This document shows positions 1-9,267 of a stretch of 64,000 bases of DNA, in pieces. The stretch comes from Catenovulum adriaticum (GTDB taxonomy: Bacteria; Pseudomonadota; Gammaproteobacteria; Enterobacterales; Alteromonadaceae). The stretch is from the NCBI RefSeq assembly GCF_026725475.1, contig NZ_CP109965.1, positions 2,542,001-2,606,000 of the forward strand, in the 5' to 3' direction. Position 1 is the stretch's first letter, and each line of letters begins with the position of its first letter. A program made the position numbers and the translations under genes. The notes beneath the pieces are model-generated. The model was not told where the DNA came from and did not search any database. It saw only the letters and a program-made list of their open reading frames with translations.

Positions 1-1000
1 GTTCTGATTTTGGCGCTTCAGATTTTTTCTCTGGCGCTGACTTAGCAGCCGGTGCTGATTTTTCAGCTGGCTTAGAGTCTGCTTTTGCTGTTGGTGCTTC
101 GCCTTTGGTTTCTACCATGGCAATTAAGCTACCTTCAGAAACTTTATCGCCTACGGCAACTTTAAGCTCTTTAACGGTACCTGAAAATGGCGCAGGTACA
201 TCCATTGTCGCTTTGTCGGTTTCTAAGGTAATTAAACCATCTTCAGCGTTTACTTCGTCACCAACGGCTACCAATAATTCAATAATATCAACGTTCTCGT
301 CGCCGCCAATATCAGGTACTTTAACTTCTTTTAATTCAGTTGCACCAGAAGCTGCAGGTTCAGACTCAGGCGCTGCTTGTGCTGGCGCACTTTCGTTGTC
401 GCCGTCTGAAGCAGAAGCTTCATCGCCACCTTCAGTTTCAAGAATTAACACTAATGTGCCTTCAGAAGCTTTATCGCCTACTGAAATTTTTAATTCTTTA
501 ACTGTACCAGCTTGTGGGCAAGGTACGTCCATAGTAGCTTTATCAGTTTCTAGGGTAATTAAGCCTTCTTCAGCTTCAACCTTATCGCCTTGAGCGACTA
601 ATACTTCAATGACTTCAACATCAGTATCGCCACCAATATCAGGCACTTTTACTTCCACAGTCGACGTTGAACCCGATGATTGGCTTTTTGCCGGAGCGTC
701 TTCTTGTTTAGTCGACGCTTCCTGTTTGGCTTCTTCTTGTTTTGGTTGCTCTGCAGCTTCTGAGCTAGCATCTTCAACCGTTACAATTAAAGTACCTTCA
801 GATACTTTATCGCCAACCGCAGTTTTAATTTCTTTTACGGTTCCAGCAAAAGGTGCTGGAATATCCATTGAAGCTTTGTCGCTTTCTACTGTAATCAGTG
901 AATCTTCAGCTTCAACCGTGTCACCCGGAGCAACACAAAGCTCAATTACTTCAACTTCTTCGCCGCCCACATCAGGGACTAAAACATCTTTAATTGCCAT
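1..1000 (-). CDS. aceF: Pyruvate dehydrogenase E2, dihydrolipoamide acetyltransferase (partial, 3' end beyond window)
   Basis: Acetyl-transferring core (E2) of the pyruvate dehydrogenase complex, cytoplasmic. Translating the minus strand from the ATG at 998-1000 gives MAIKDVLVPDVGG and then three successive lipoyl domains (about residues 1-75, 105-180 and 215-290). Each has the lipoyl-lysine motif: DKASM in the first and DKATM in the second and third. They are joined by Ala/Pro/Ser/Glu-rich flexible linkers, as in gamma-proteobacterial three-lipoyl E2 proteins. The frame stays open to base 1, so the E3/E1-binding domain and the catalytic domain lie outside the window. The start is 16 bases after the aceE stop, so the two genes are one operon read leftwards. 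Predictions on the opposite strand here are shadows of this repetitive coding region. Confidence 0.95.
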   Translation of the reverse strand, partial: MAIKDVLVPDVGGEEVEVIELCVAPGDTVEAEDSLITVESDKASMDIPAPFAGTVKEIKTAVGDKVSEGTLIVTVEDASSEAAEQPKQEEAKQEASTKQEDAPAKSQSSGSTSTVEVKVPDIGGDTDVEVIEVLVAQGDKVEAEEGLITLETDKATMDVPCPQAGTVKELKISVGDKASEGTLVLILETEGGDEASASDGDNESAPAQAAPESEPAASGATELKEVKVPDIGGDENVDIIELLVAVGDEVNAEDGLITLETDKATMDVPAPFSGTVKELKVAVGDKVSEGSLIAMVETKGEAPTAKADSKPAEKSAPAAKSAPEKKSEAPKSE

Positions 1001-1016
1001 TGTTACTATCCCCTAA

Positions 1017-3686
1017 TTAAGCGTAAAGTGGGTTAAGTTTTTCTGGATCAATATTGAATTTAGCAATCGCCTCGGCAACAACTTTCTTTTCAATCTCGCC
1101 ACGTTTTGCTAATTCATACAATGATGCAACTACAATGTAGTGCTCATTGATTTCAAAGTGAGTACGTAAGTTTTCACGGCTGTCTGAACGGCCAAAACCG
1201 TCAGTCCCTAAAACTCGGTAATCAGTCGGAACAAAACCACGAATTTGATCGGCATATTGTTTCATGTAATCAGTTACAGCAATGGTTGGACCTTTGCTAT
1301 CTTGTAGCAGCTGAGTTACGTAAGCGACTTTTTCGTCTGCTTCAGGATGTAACATATTCCAACGCTCACAATCTAAACCGTCACGCGCTAGCTCATTAAA
1401 TGAAGTTGCTGAATAAACGTCTGATGCAATGTTGTAATCGTCAGCTAAAATTTTAGCCGCTGCACGTGCACGTTCTAAAATAACACCTGAAGATAATAAA
1501 TTAACCTTTGCTTTCGCTTTTTTAACATCAACGGTTTCTAACTTATACATACCTTTGCGAATGCCGTCTTCAACCCCTTCAGGCATAGGTAACTGAACGT
1601 AGTTTTCGTTCATCACAGTTAGGTAATAGAACACATTTTCGTTGTCACCATACATGCGTTTAATACCGTCTTGAACGATGACCGCAATTTCGTAACCGTA
1701 CGTTGGATCGTAAGAAATACAGTTAGGTACAGTACCAAAATGTAAATGTGAATGACCGTCTTCGTGCTGTAAACCTTCACCATTTAATGTTGTACGACCG
1801 GCTGTACCACCAATTAAGAAGCCTCGTGCTTGTAAATCACCAGCCGCCCAAACTAAATCACCTACTCGTTGGAAACCAAACATTGAGTAGTAGATATAAA
1901 AAGGAATCATAGGTAAATCAGCATGCGAGTATGATGTCGCAGCAGAAACCCAAGAAGCCATTGAACCTAACTCGTTAATACCTTCTTGTAAAACTTGACC
2001 TTTTTTATCTTCACGGTAGTAAGCAACTTGGTCAGCATCTTGTGGGGTATATTTTTGGCCTTCGTGTGCATAAATACCCACTTGGCGGAACAAACCTTCC
2101 ATCCCGAAGGTACGAGCTTCATCGGGAATAATTGGCACTATGTTTTTGCCAATTTTTTTGTCTTTTAATAAAGCAGTTAATACACGTACAAACGCCATAG
2201 TTGACGAAATTTCACGGTCTTTAGAACCAGCAGTAGTCGCTTTAAACGCCTCTAACTCAGGTACTTCTAACTGGATTGATGAATTTTCACGACGCTTAGG
2301 CATAGTACCGCCTAATGCTTCACGGCGGCTCATCATATATTTATATTCAGGGCTGTTCTCTGGGAAACGATAGTAAGGTAATGTTTCTAAGTCTTCGTCT
2401 GAAACCGGTACGTTAAAACGATCTCGCATATGGCGAATCGCATCCAAGTCCATTTTCTTCACACCGTGAGCAATATTTTTACCTTCAGCTGCTTCACCCA
2501 TGCCATAACCTTTTACGGTTTTGGCTAAGATCACTGATGGACGACCTTTAGTCGCTTTTGCTTTTGCATAGGCTGCATAAACTTTAACTGGATCATGACC
2601 ACCACGGTTTAAGCGCCAAATGTCATCATCTGACATGTTCGCAACCATTTCTTTTAATTCAGGATATTTACCAAAGAAATGTTCACGCGTAAAGGCACCG
2701 CCTTTAGCTTTAAAGTTCTGGTATTCACCGTCTACGGTTTCATCCATTAACTTTTGCATTAAGCCATCGTGATCTTTTTGGAATAATGGATCCCAGTAAC
2801 GACCCCAAACGACTTTAGTTACATCCCAACCTGCGCCGCGGAATGTACCTTCTAATTCTTGAATAATTTTGCCGTTACCACGAACAGGACCATCTAAACG
2901 CTGTAAGTTACAGTTAACAACAAAAACTAAGTTGTCTAATTCTTCACGTGAAGCAAGGCCGATAGCACCTAATGATTCTGGCTCATCAATTTCACCGTCA
3001 CCTAAATAACAATAAACAGTTTGCTCTGAACAGTCTTTTAAACCGCGATCTGTTAAGTATTTTAAGAAGCGAGCCATGTAAATAGCCTGCATTGGACCTA
3101 AGCCCATAGATACTGTCGGGAACTGCCAATAATCAGGCATTAATTTAGGATGCGGGTATGAAGATAAACCGTCGGCAAATGCTTCTTGACGGAAGTTGTC
3201 TAATTGAGATTCAGATAAACGGCCTTCAACAAATGAACGCGCATAAATACCCGGAGAGATATGACCTTGGAAATAAACTAAATCACCACCGTCTTTATCA
3301 TTTGGCGCTCGGAAAAAGTGGTTAAAGCCTACATCATATAACATAGCTGATGATTGGAAACTTGAGATATGGCCACCTAGCTCTAAATCTTTTTTAGAAG
3401 CACGTACCACCATCATCATTGAGTTCCAGCGAATAACAGCTCGAATTCTCGCTTCTAGCTCAGGATCACCTGGCATAGCGGGTTCTTGCCCTGCTGGAAT
3501 TGTGTTTTTATATGCTGTCGTAGCATCAAACGGTAAGTGAGCACCATTTCGGCGAGATGTTTCGATCATCTGCTCGATTAAATAATGTGCTCGTTCTGGG
3601 CCTTCATTTTCAAGTACAGATTCAATCGAATCAATCCAATCATGTGTTTCGATTGGATCTACATCGTGATTAAGGACGTCAGACAT
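1017..3686 (-). CDS. aceE: Pyruvate dehydrogenase E1 component (homodimeric type)
   Basis: Thiamine-diphosphate-dependent E1 that decarboxylates pyruvate and acetylates the lipoyl arms of AceF. It has 889 residues, close to the 887 of E. coli AceE, and is collinear with it throughout. The ThDP/Mg signature GDGEIDEPES is visible near residue 230, followed by NCNLQRLDGPVRGNGK. The C-terminal third holds the transketolase-like C domain with GFGRSDSRENLR. It lies between pdhR (62 bases upstream) and aceF (16 bases downstream) in the usual pdhR-aceE-aceF order. Expression is probably controlled by PdhR through the operator in front of pdhR. Nothing is unusual in the coding sequence. Confidence 0.98.
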   Translation of the reverse strand: MSDVLNHDVDPIETHDWIDSIESVLENEGPERAHYLIEQMIETSRRNGAHLPFDATTAYKNTIPAGQEPAMPGDPELEARIRAVIRWNSMMMVVRASKKDLELGGHISSFQSSAMLYDVGFNHFFRAPNDKDGGDLVYFQGHISPGIYARSFVEGRLSESQLDNFRQEAFADGLSSYPHPKLMPDYWQFPTVSMGLGPMQAIYMARFLKYLTDRGLKDCSEQTVYCYLGDGEIDEPESLGAIGLASREELDNLVFVVNCNLQRLDGPVRGNGKIIQELEGTFRGAGWDVTKVVWGRYWDPLFQKDHDGLMQKLMDETVDGEYQNFKAKGGAFTREHFFGKYPELKEMVANMSDDDIWRLNRGGHDPVKVYAAYAKAKATKGRPSVILAKTVKGYGMGEAAEGKNIAHGVKKMDLDAIRHMRDRFNVPVSDEDLETLPYYRFPENSPEYKYMMSRREALGGTMPKRRENSSIQLEVPELEAFKATTAGSKDREISSTMAFVRVLTALLKDKKIGKNIVPIIPDEARTFGMEGLFRQVGIYAHEGQKYTPQDADQVAYYREDKKGQVLQEGINELGSMASWVSAATSYSHADLPMIPFYIYYSMFGFQRVGDLVWAAGDLQARGFLIGGTAGRTTLNGEGLQHEDGHSHLHFGTVPNCISYDPTYGYEIAVIVQDGIKRMYGDNENVFYYLTVMNENYVQLPMPEGVEDGIRKGMYKLETVDVKKAKAKVNLLSSGVILERARAAAKILADDYNIASDVYSATSFNELARDGLDCERWNMLHPEADEKVAYVTQLLQDSKGPTIAVTDYMKQYADQIRGFVPTDYRVLGTDGFGRSDSRENLRTHFEINEHYIVVASLYELAKRGEIEKKVVAEAIAKFNIDPEKLNPLYA

Positions 3687-3748
3687 ATAGTTTTCCTTTA
3701 TCGTTAGGCTCGCAAAGCTAAAACCGCTTTTGCTTCATCTTAGCCAAT

Positions 3749-4513
3749 CTAGTGTTTTAGTTCTTTTTGCACACGGCGCATAGCTCGTTGCAATCGGTTT
3801 TCTTCTTGCCCTAACTGAAGTAACGACTCTTCAATAAAGGACAAATGATGATGTGATGCCATACGAGCTGCTTCAGGATCTCTAGCTAATATTGCAACCA
3901 TCAGTGAATCTCTGTGTTTATCTAAACTTGGCAATATTTCAGGCTTAGCTGATAATATTTCTATATTTTGCGCGATATTCTTCTTAATTAAAACCGCCAT
4001 GCCCTGCACTAAATGTACAATAACCAAGTTGTGCGACGCTTCTGCAATCGCTAAATAAAATTCATATAAAGCTTCTACCTGCTCAACAATCTGTGACTGA
4101 GCTTTCTCTTGAGTTAACTTAAAGCCTTGCTGTATTTGCTTAAAATCAGCTTCAGTACCTCTTAACGCAGCATAATACGCTGAAATGCCTTCTAATGCAT
4201 GACGAAACTCAAGCAAGTCAAACTGAGTTTCTGGTTTGGAAGATATTAACTGGAAAAGTGGATCGGCCAGCGCACTTTGCAACTGATTATGAACATAAGT
4301 GCCACCGCCCTGACGACGATATACCAAACCTTTAGCTTCTAATTTTTGAATTGCTTCACGCAAAGACGGCCGTGACACCTCGAACTGTTTAGCCAGTTCT
4401 CGCTCAGGCGGCAACTTTTGCCCCGGCAACAAACTACCTTCCAGAATCATGGTTTCTAACTGTTGTAAAATTGCATCAGCTAATTTTGGCTGGCGAACCT
4501 TATGATAATTCAT
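3749..4513 (-). CDS. pdhR: Pyruvate-responsive GntR/FadR-family repressor PdhR
   Basis: Transcriptional regulator of the pyruvate dehydrogenase operon; in known PdhR proteins pyruvate relieves DNA binding. The 254 residues comprise an N-terminal GntR winged helix (residues about 8-75, with PPERELAKQFEVSRPSLREA and the wing RRQGGGTYV) and an all-helical FCD ligand domain (about 90-230) with the family's Asp/His metal or ligand positions. It is the first gene of the leftward pdhR-aceE-aceF operon. A perfect PdhR palindrome lies 19-35 bases upstream of its start, which supports both the identity and autoregulation. Confidence 0.95.
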   Translation of the reverse strand: MNYHKVRQPKLADAILQQLETMILEGSLLPGQKLPPERELAKQFEVSRPSLREAIQKLEAKGLVYRRQGGGTYVHNQLQSALADPLFQLISSKPETQFDLLEFRHALEGISAYYAALRGTEADFKQIQQGFKLTQEKAQSQIVEQVEALYEFYLAIAEASHNLVIVHLVQGMAVLIKKNIAQNIEILSAKPEILPSLDKHRDSLMVAILARDPEAARMASHHHLSFIEESLLQLGQEENRLQRAMRRVQKELKH

Positions 4514-4531
4514 TCACTTCCATCTTAGGAT

Positions 4532-4548
4532 AATTGGTAATACCAATT
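4532..4548. promoter_or_regulatory. PdhR operator
   Basis: The 17-base perfect palindrome AATTGGTAATACCAATT matches the known PdhR consensus ATTGGTnnnACCAAT. It sits 19 bases upstream of the pdhR start codon, where binding would block the promoter of pdhR-aceE-aceF. Confidence 0.9.
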
Positions 4549-4618
4549 CATTTGACGCAATACCTTACCAGAACCTAGTTACTCTGTAAATTAACTAAGC
4601 TTGTTTTATATCAAGACT

Positions 4619-4645
4619 AAGCCGCTTTTTTCATGCAAAGCGGCT
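4619..4645. terminator. Hairpin between the class V aminotransferase and pdhR
   Basis: A 9-bp perfect stem (AGCCGCTTT / AAAGCGGCT) with an 8-9 base loop, about 65 bases past the stop of the leftward aminotransferase gene. A clear U tract is missing in the leftward direction (TTTT follows only on the plus strand), so it is at best an imperfect terminator. Confidence 0.4.
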
Positions 4646-4708
4646 GTTTTAGCGCATTAACTAGTATTATTTCAAATATAAATAATTATAAGTAATTTGC
4701 GTGATATT

Positions 4709-5917
4709 TTAATTATTGGTTTGCGCAACGCCTGCTTGTAAACCTCTTTCTAATTCAGCCATACCAGTAGGCAAATCAATTTGCCCCCCTAAATCACGAA
4801 TAGAACAACCAAATGCATGCAAAGTTCTAAATAAATGATGCGCCCGACTTTGCTCACCCATTTGCCCTATTCTAACAATATTAAGCCCAAACGAGCCCGC
4901 GATTTCAACCCTATATTGATTTGAAATATGATGACATAAAGCTTTTTGTTCAATGCCTTCAGGGACATTAATTCCAATGACTGAGTTTAATCTTGCTTGC
5001 TCAGGAACATACAGTGATAAACCTAAAGCTTCAATACCTCGTTGCAATGCAAGTGAGCATCGTAAATGTCGAGCGAAGCGGCTTTCTAATGTTTCTTTAC
5101 AAATCAAAGCTAGCGCTTCATGAATCGCCAAAATGCCAGAAACTGGCGCTGTGTAATGATACGAACCATGATGCCAAAACTGCTCAGCAAGTTGTGCATC
5201 TAAACACCACTGTGGGCATTTGGATGGTCTTGCATGCATTCGTTGATAAGCACGCTCAGAAAATGCAATTAAAGAAACGCCAGGTATTGAAGACAACCCT
5301 TTTTGACCACCTGTTATCACAGCATCAATTTTCCACTCATCCATTTTTAATGGCATAGTACTTAACGTACAAACGGCATCTACAATCACGTAGCAATCAT
5401 ATTGATGCGCTAATTGGCTAATTTCAGCTAAGTTTTTATTACACACAGTATTAGATGTTTCACCTTGGACAAGCGTTAATACCTCTGGCTTAAAGGTGTC
5501 TAAAATTTGTTTAATTTGTGCTAGATCGGGAATTTTAGTTTCTTCAACCTGAAGAGTTTTAACATCAGCCCCCACTCGCGATGCCATTTCAGCTAACCGA
5601 CTGCTAAAAAAGCCGTTGCTAATACTCAGTACTCGCGTATTTTGCCAAACTAAATTAGTTACCGCCATTTCCATTGCTGCGGAACCCGGTCCTGCAACCC
5701 CTAAAATCCATGGTGATTGCGTTTGAAATACATAACGAGACATTTGTTTTACCTGATCAATAATCTTGGCCATTGTCTCGCCAAGGTGATTAATCACAAT
5801 TGAGTTCGCTTTAGCCACTTGCTCGGGGATAGGTACAGGCCCTGCCCCCATCATTAATAATGGTTCGTTCGGCAAAATTTCGTCAAGTGAAATCAATTCG
5901 GGAGAGGGTATGAGCAT
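4709..5917 (-). CDS. PLP-dependent class V aminotransferase (alanine-glyoxylate / serine-glyoxylate type)
   Basis: Fold-type I aminotransferase of the AGXT/SPT group, which typically moves an amino group from alanine or serine to glyoxylate. The 402 residues include the N-terminal GPVPIPEQV segment, the PLP-ring aspartate in VIVDAVCTLSTMP (about residue 180) and the Schiff-base lysine in ITGGQKGLSSIPG (about residue 205). The C-terminal RIGQMGE motif is typical of the family. The gene stands alone and leftward, between pdhR and a PEP-CTERM-like gene. The exact amino donor cannot be read from sequence. Phosphonate or purine aminotransferases of the same fold are less likely because no pathway genes lie nearby. 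Confidence 0.85.
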   Translation of the reverse strand: MLIPSPELISLDEILPNEPLLMMGAGPVPIPEQVAKANSIVINHLGETMAKIIDQVKQMSRYVFQTQSPWILGVAGPGSAAMEMAVTNLVWQNTRVLSISNGFFSSRLAEMASRVGADVKTLQVEETKIPDLAQIKQILDTFKPEVLTLVQGETSNTVCNKNLAEISQLAHQYDCYVIVDAVCTLSTMPLKMDEWKIDAVITGGQKGLSSIPGVSLIAFSERAYQRMHARPSKCPQWCLDAQLAEQFWHHGSYHYTAPVSGILAIHEALALICKETLESRFARHLRCSLALQRGIEALGLSLYVPEQARLNSVIGINVPEGIEQKALCHHISNQYRVEIAGSFGLNIVRIGQMGEQSRAHHLFRTLHAFGCSIRDLGGQIDLPTGMAELERGLQAGVAQTNN

Positions 5918-6201
5918 AGTGGATTAAAAAACCTCAATAATCAGTGCGCTTTTAGCAAACGTTTTGGATAATAAGCTGATTAAGATAGCAATAATTTCAT
6001 TAAGCTGTCATTAATATTTTAATCATTAAAGCGTAAATATCAGGCATTTTATAAAAATATGCACGTTTTTGTATCTTCAGATCATACACAAATAGGCCCG
6101 CAAGGCATTTGTCTCGTTGAATAGACCGCGACTGCCCTTTCCGCCAAAATAAACACGATAAAAAATCAGGTTAATTGGCAATTCATGTAGGGATGGGCAA
6201 A

Positions 6202-6915
6202 TTAGGCCAATCGACTTTTATCTCGACGACAACGAATAAAAAGAGCCACCAAACAAGATAAAAGTAACATATTTGTATTTGGTTCAGATATCGCTGTCGG
6301 CTGAGTCGTTCGCACCAAAGCAATTCCAGTATCTGGCAAGCTATCGTAAGGATTCAATTCATCCTTTAACAACATGACTCTACCGTTTAAATATTCGTAT
6401 AAAAACCCATCAAATCGATTATATTCATCTCGAACCCTAGTATAAGTATAATCTTGGTCAGCATCGGTATCTTCTCCAATCCAAGCTGCCGCCATTTGAA
6501 CAGGGTCGCCGACATCATAATATTTGCCAGCAGCAGCGTAAGTATCACCAAACAAATAAATAAAAACGCTAGCTGCATCGGTCGTTGAATTTAAAGGCGT
6601 GAGTAGTGACAAAGATTGTGTTGTATTTTCGTCGGTGTCCCACTGTGTCGCAGAAAAAAAGGTATTATATAAATCGCTAACTTCAACGTGAGTTGCTAAA
6701 CGCCAGCCTTGTTCAAAATACGCATTATTGTTTCCTAGAATAATATCCGCCACAGATAAACCAATTGTTTCATCCCATTGTAGCCACTCGAGCCCAGTTT
6801 CTTTGTTAACAACAACGTTAGTCGGTTCATCTAATGAATAGTCGGTAATCATTCCACCAAAAACAGGCTTAATAGATAACATTAAAAAAGCTAAAATAAA
6901 GTTTACATGTTTCAT
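6202..6915 (-). CDS. Exported protein with PEP-CTERM-like sorting tail
   Basis: Function unknown. I choose the ATG at 6913-6915 because it begins MKHVNFILAFLMLSIKPVFG, a clear signal peptide, and has AAGGA upstream; an open frame continues 16 codons further. The mature part (about 200 residues) has the repeated Trp/Asp-rich pattern seen in exported proteins with C-terminal sorting tags. The C-terminus reads SEPNTNMLLLSCLVALFIRC followed by RRDK: an S-E-P motif, a hydrophobic helix and a basic cluster, which is the architecture of PEP-CTERM anchors processed by exosortase. No exosortase is in the window. The ligand or enzyme role cannot be assigned. No operon partner: 244 bases separate it from metK. 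Confidence 0.7.
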   Translation of the reverse strand: MKHVNFILAFLMLSIKPVFGGMITDYSLDEPTNVVVNKETGLEWLQWDETIGLSVADIILGNNNAYFEQGWRLATHVEVSDLYNTFFSATQWDTDENTTQSLSLLTPLNSTTDAASVFIYLFGDTYAAAGKYYDVGDPVQMAAAWIGEDTDADQDYTYTRVRDEYNRFDGFLYEYLNGRVMLLKDELNPYDSLPDTGIALVRTTQPTAISEPNTNMLLLSCLVALFIRCRRDKSRLA

Positions 6916-7106
6916 CCTAAAATCCTTGAGTTTAAATTCCAAACCGATGTAAAACTCGCTCACCAGCCCTAATTTTCATGGCTAGCGTGATCGTGCGAAA
7001 TTCAAGCCAGATTCATTATTAGGCGTTAAATCATACACTTGCTTGGATCAACATTATTCGAAAATCACCAAGTGTAAAATGTTCGGACAATCTTGAATTT
7101 TAGATA

Positions 7107-7136
7107 TAAAAAAAGCCACTACAAAGTGGCCTTTTA
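7107..7136 (-). terminator. Rho-independent terminator of metK
   Basis: Read leftwards, GGCCAC, a six-base loop TTTGTA, then GTGGC followed by seven T residues. It begins about 25 bases after the metK stop codon. Confidence 0.85.
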
Positions 7137-7159
7137 AAATAATGTTTATTCAGCGCTTT

Positions 7160-8311
7160 TTACAAACCAGCTGCCGCTTTTAAATCGTCTGCTTTATCGG
7201 TTTTTTCCCATGGGAACTCTTCGCGGCCAAAATGACCGTAAGCCGCTGTCGCTTGATAAATAGGGCGTTCTAAATCTAACATTTTGATTAAGCCATAAGG
7301 GCGTAAATCAAAATTGTCACGTACAATATCAACCAAACGGTCTTCAGCTACTTTACCTGTACCAAATGTATCAATGCTAATCGAGGTTGGTTCTGCAACC
7401 CCAATCGCGTATGAAACTTGTATTTCGCAACGGTCAGCTAAACCCGCCGCAACAATATTTTTAGCGACATAACGACCCGCGTAAGCTGCGCTGCGGTCTA
7501 CTTTTGACGGATCTTTACCTGAAAACGCACCGCCACCGTGACGAGCCATACCGCCATAAGTATCAACAATAATTTTACGCCCGGTTAAACCACAATCGCC
7601 CATTGGGCCACCAATCACAAAACGGCCTGTTGGGTTAATAAAAAACTTAGTGCTGGCTGATAACCATTCAGATGGTAAAACTGGCTTGATAATTTCTTCC
7701 ATTACCGCTTCGCGTAACGCTTCAGTTGAAATACTGTCACAGTGCTGAGTTGATAAAACAACCGCATCAACCCCAACTGGCTTGCCATTTTCATAAGCAA
7801 ACGTCACCTGACTTTTTGCATCTGGGCGTAACCAAGGCAAAGTACCGTTTTTACGAACTTCTGCTTGTCGTTTAACTAAACGGTGCGAATAGGTAATAGG
7901 CGCAGGCATTAAAACATCCGTTTCATTGCTAGCGTAGCCAAACATTAAACCTTGGTCGCCGGCACCTTGCTCTTCAGGGCGAGCACGATCAACCCCTTGA
8001 TTAATATCGGGCGATTGCTTGCCTATCGTATTTAAAATTGCACAAGAGTCTGCATCAAAACCCATATCTGAATGAGTGTAACCAATTTCACGAATGGTTT
8101 TACGAGTCAATTCTTCAATATCAACCCAAGCAGAAGTGGTGACTTCACCGCCCACCATCACCATGCCTGTTTTAACATAAGTTTCGCAAGCAACACGCGC
8201 ATGGGCATCTTGTTCTAAAATGGCATCTAGTACCGCATCTGAAATTTGATCCGCTATTTTATCCGGATGACCTTCTGATACAGATTCAGAAGTAAAAACA
8301 TGTTTAGCCAT
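7160..8311 (-). CDS. metK: S-adenosylmethionine synthetase
   Basis: Makes S-adenosylmethionine from methionine and ATP in the cytoplasm. It has 383 residues, the usual length (E. coli 384). Signatures are SEGHPDKIADQISDAVLD at the N-terminus, GAGDQGLMFGYA near residue 115, and the P-loop-like GGGAFSGKDPSKVDRSAAY near residue 262. The gene is monocistronic with a strong terminator downstream. Tandem Met boxes lie about 205-225 bases upstream of the start, indicating repression by MetJ with SAM as corepressor. No SAM riboswitch is apparent in the leader. Confidence 0.98.
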   Translation of the reverse strand: MAKHVFTSESVSEGHPDKIADQISDAVLDAILEQDAHARVACETYVKTGMVMVGGEVTTSAWVDIEELTRKTIREIGYTHSDMGFDADSCAILNTIGKQSPDINQGVDRARPEEQGAGDQGLMFGYASNETDVLMPAPITYSHRLVKRQAEVRKNGTLPWLRPDAKSQVTFAYENGKPVGVDAVVLSTQHCDSISTEALREAVMEEIIKPVLPSEWLSASTKFFINPTGRFVIGGPMGDCGLTGRKIIVDTYGGMARHGGGAFSGKDPSKVDRSAAYAGRYVAKNIVAAGLADRCEIQVSYAIGVAEPTSISIDTFGTGKVAEDRLVDIVRDNFDLRPYGLIKMLDLERPIYQATAAYGHFGREEFPWEKTDKADDLKAAAGL

Positions 8312-8512
8312 TTATATGACTCCTATTAACACAGCAATAAACTATTAAATCTCATTATAAGCAAATACAGCTTGACCCTGCGCAACTTCAAATTATGCGA
8401 ATATTAGATGCATTTGTATTGGAGATTATCGTTTGCCTGCCTAACGAATAAACTAACGGCAAGACGAAATACAGACAATTTGGCAACAAGTGTAGTGATT
8501 ATTTATTTTTTT

Positions 8513-8536
8513 GCAAGTCTTTACGTCTAGACGTCT
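8513..8536. promoter_or_regulatory. Tandem MetJ operator (Met boxes) upstream of metK
   Basis: Three adjacent 8-base units fit the Met box AGACGTCT: 8529-8536 is perfect, 8521-8528 (TTACGTCT) has 6 of 8 and 8513-8520 (GCAAGTCT) has 5 of 8. Tandem 8-bp spacing is the known mode of cooperative MetJ binding. The site is between sprT and metK and most likely marks the metK promoter. Confidence 0.8.
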
Positions 8537-8554
8537 AAACACCCAAAATATACT

Positions 8555-9097
8555 TTATTGTAATAAGGTAAGTTGATTAACAGTTAGCTCGCCAGCCTTG
8601 TAGGCATCTAGTTCAGCCAGTGGAATTAAATACAATTGATTTAAACTACTTTTATCGTGCCGCATATATTTGCCTTTTAAACTGACGCGTCTGTGGTAAG
8701 TGCGCTGTAAAACTTGCAATGAGGCCCCCTGAATTCGTACCAAATGATACTTAGCCTGTGTTTTTATCTTTTCAGACGTCCGGCTTCTAGGTGTCGCCCC
8801 TAACTTAATCGCCCATTGACGCCAAACGCTGCCATGCCCTCGGTCCCCTTGTGCAAAAGCTAATGCATGTGCGCACTCATGTTTAAGGGTATCAATTTGA
8901 ATCTCGATATCATTATTAGCCAAGATATGCTGTGAGATTGAAATTTGCTTTTTACCATAATGGCAACTGCCTAACTGGGTTTTAGTTTGCGTAAATACCA
9001 GTTTATATTGCTGTAAAATCGCAGAGTATGGAGCGTCGCTACGTTGAAGCTGAGTAAATAAATCAAGAATGATTTGTTTTTTAGCGGTTAAGTCCAT
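8555..9097 (-). CDS. sprT: SprT-family putative zinc metalloprotease lacking the C-terminal zinc ribbon
   Basis: SprT-like protein of 180 residues. The catalytic HExxH motif is present as HECAHALAF near residue 87, with a third ligand candidate in the following GHGSVW. Canonical SprT proteins carry a C-terminal zinc ribbon with two Cys pairs. Here the corresponding stretch (about residues 125-165, with HRRVSLKGKYMRH) contains no cysteine at all. The domain may keep its fold without metal, or the protein has diverged from standard SprT. It is transcribed leftwards toward metK. The bacterial substrate is unknown; the eukaryotic relative Spartan cuts DNA-protein crosslinks. Confidence 0.82.
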   Translation of the reverse strand: MDLTAKKQIILDLFTQLQRSDAPYSAILQQYKLVFTQTKTQLGSCHYGKKQISISQHILANNDIEIQIDTLKHECAHALAFAQGDRGHGSVWRQWAIKLGATPRSRTSEKIKTQAKYHLVRIQGASLQVLQRTYHRRVSLKGKYMRHDKSSLNQLYLIPLAELDAYKAGELTVNQLTLLQ

Positions 9098-9210
9098 CAG
9101 ATATTATCAAAGCTCTTAATCAGAATTAATCGCAGTGTAATGAATGTGGTGGCTAAATCAATATGAATTAAAAAATGGAATGAGATTAAAACTAAGTTAA
9201 AACAAAACAA

Positions 9211-9259
9211 GAAAGCCGAGGCATCGGCTTTCAGATAAATGCCCAAGATACTTGGGCAT
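9211..9259 (-). terminator. Double hairpin terminator after the SapC-family gene
   Basis: Two perfect hairpins follow the stop at 9268 in leftward order. The first, at 9239-9259, has the arms ATGCCCAAG / CTTGGGCAT. The second, at 9211-9232, has 9-bp arms GAAAGCCGA / TCGGCTTTC and is followed by TTGTTTTGTTTT. The second is a typical Rho-independent terminator. Confidence 0.85.
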
Positions 9260-9267
9260 TTAAGTAA

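Noticed and set aside
105..1016. Ser/Thr-rich open frames on the plus strand
   Set aside because: They are antisense shadows of the repeated lipoyl domains and linkers of aceF on the minus strand, which is open to the window edge.
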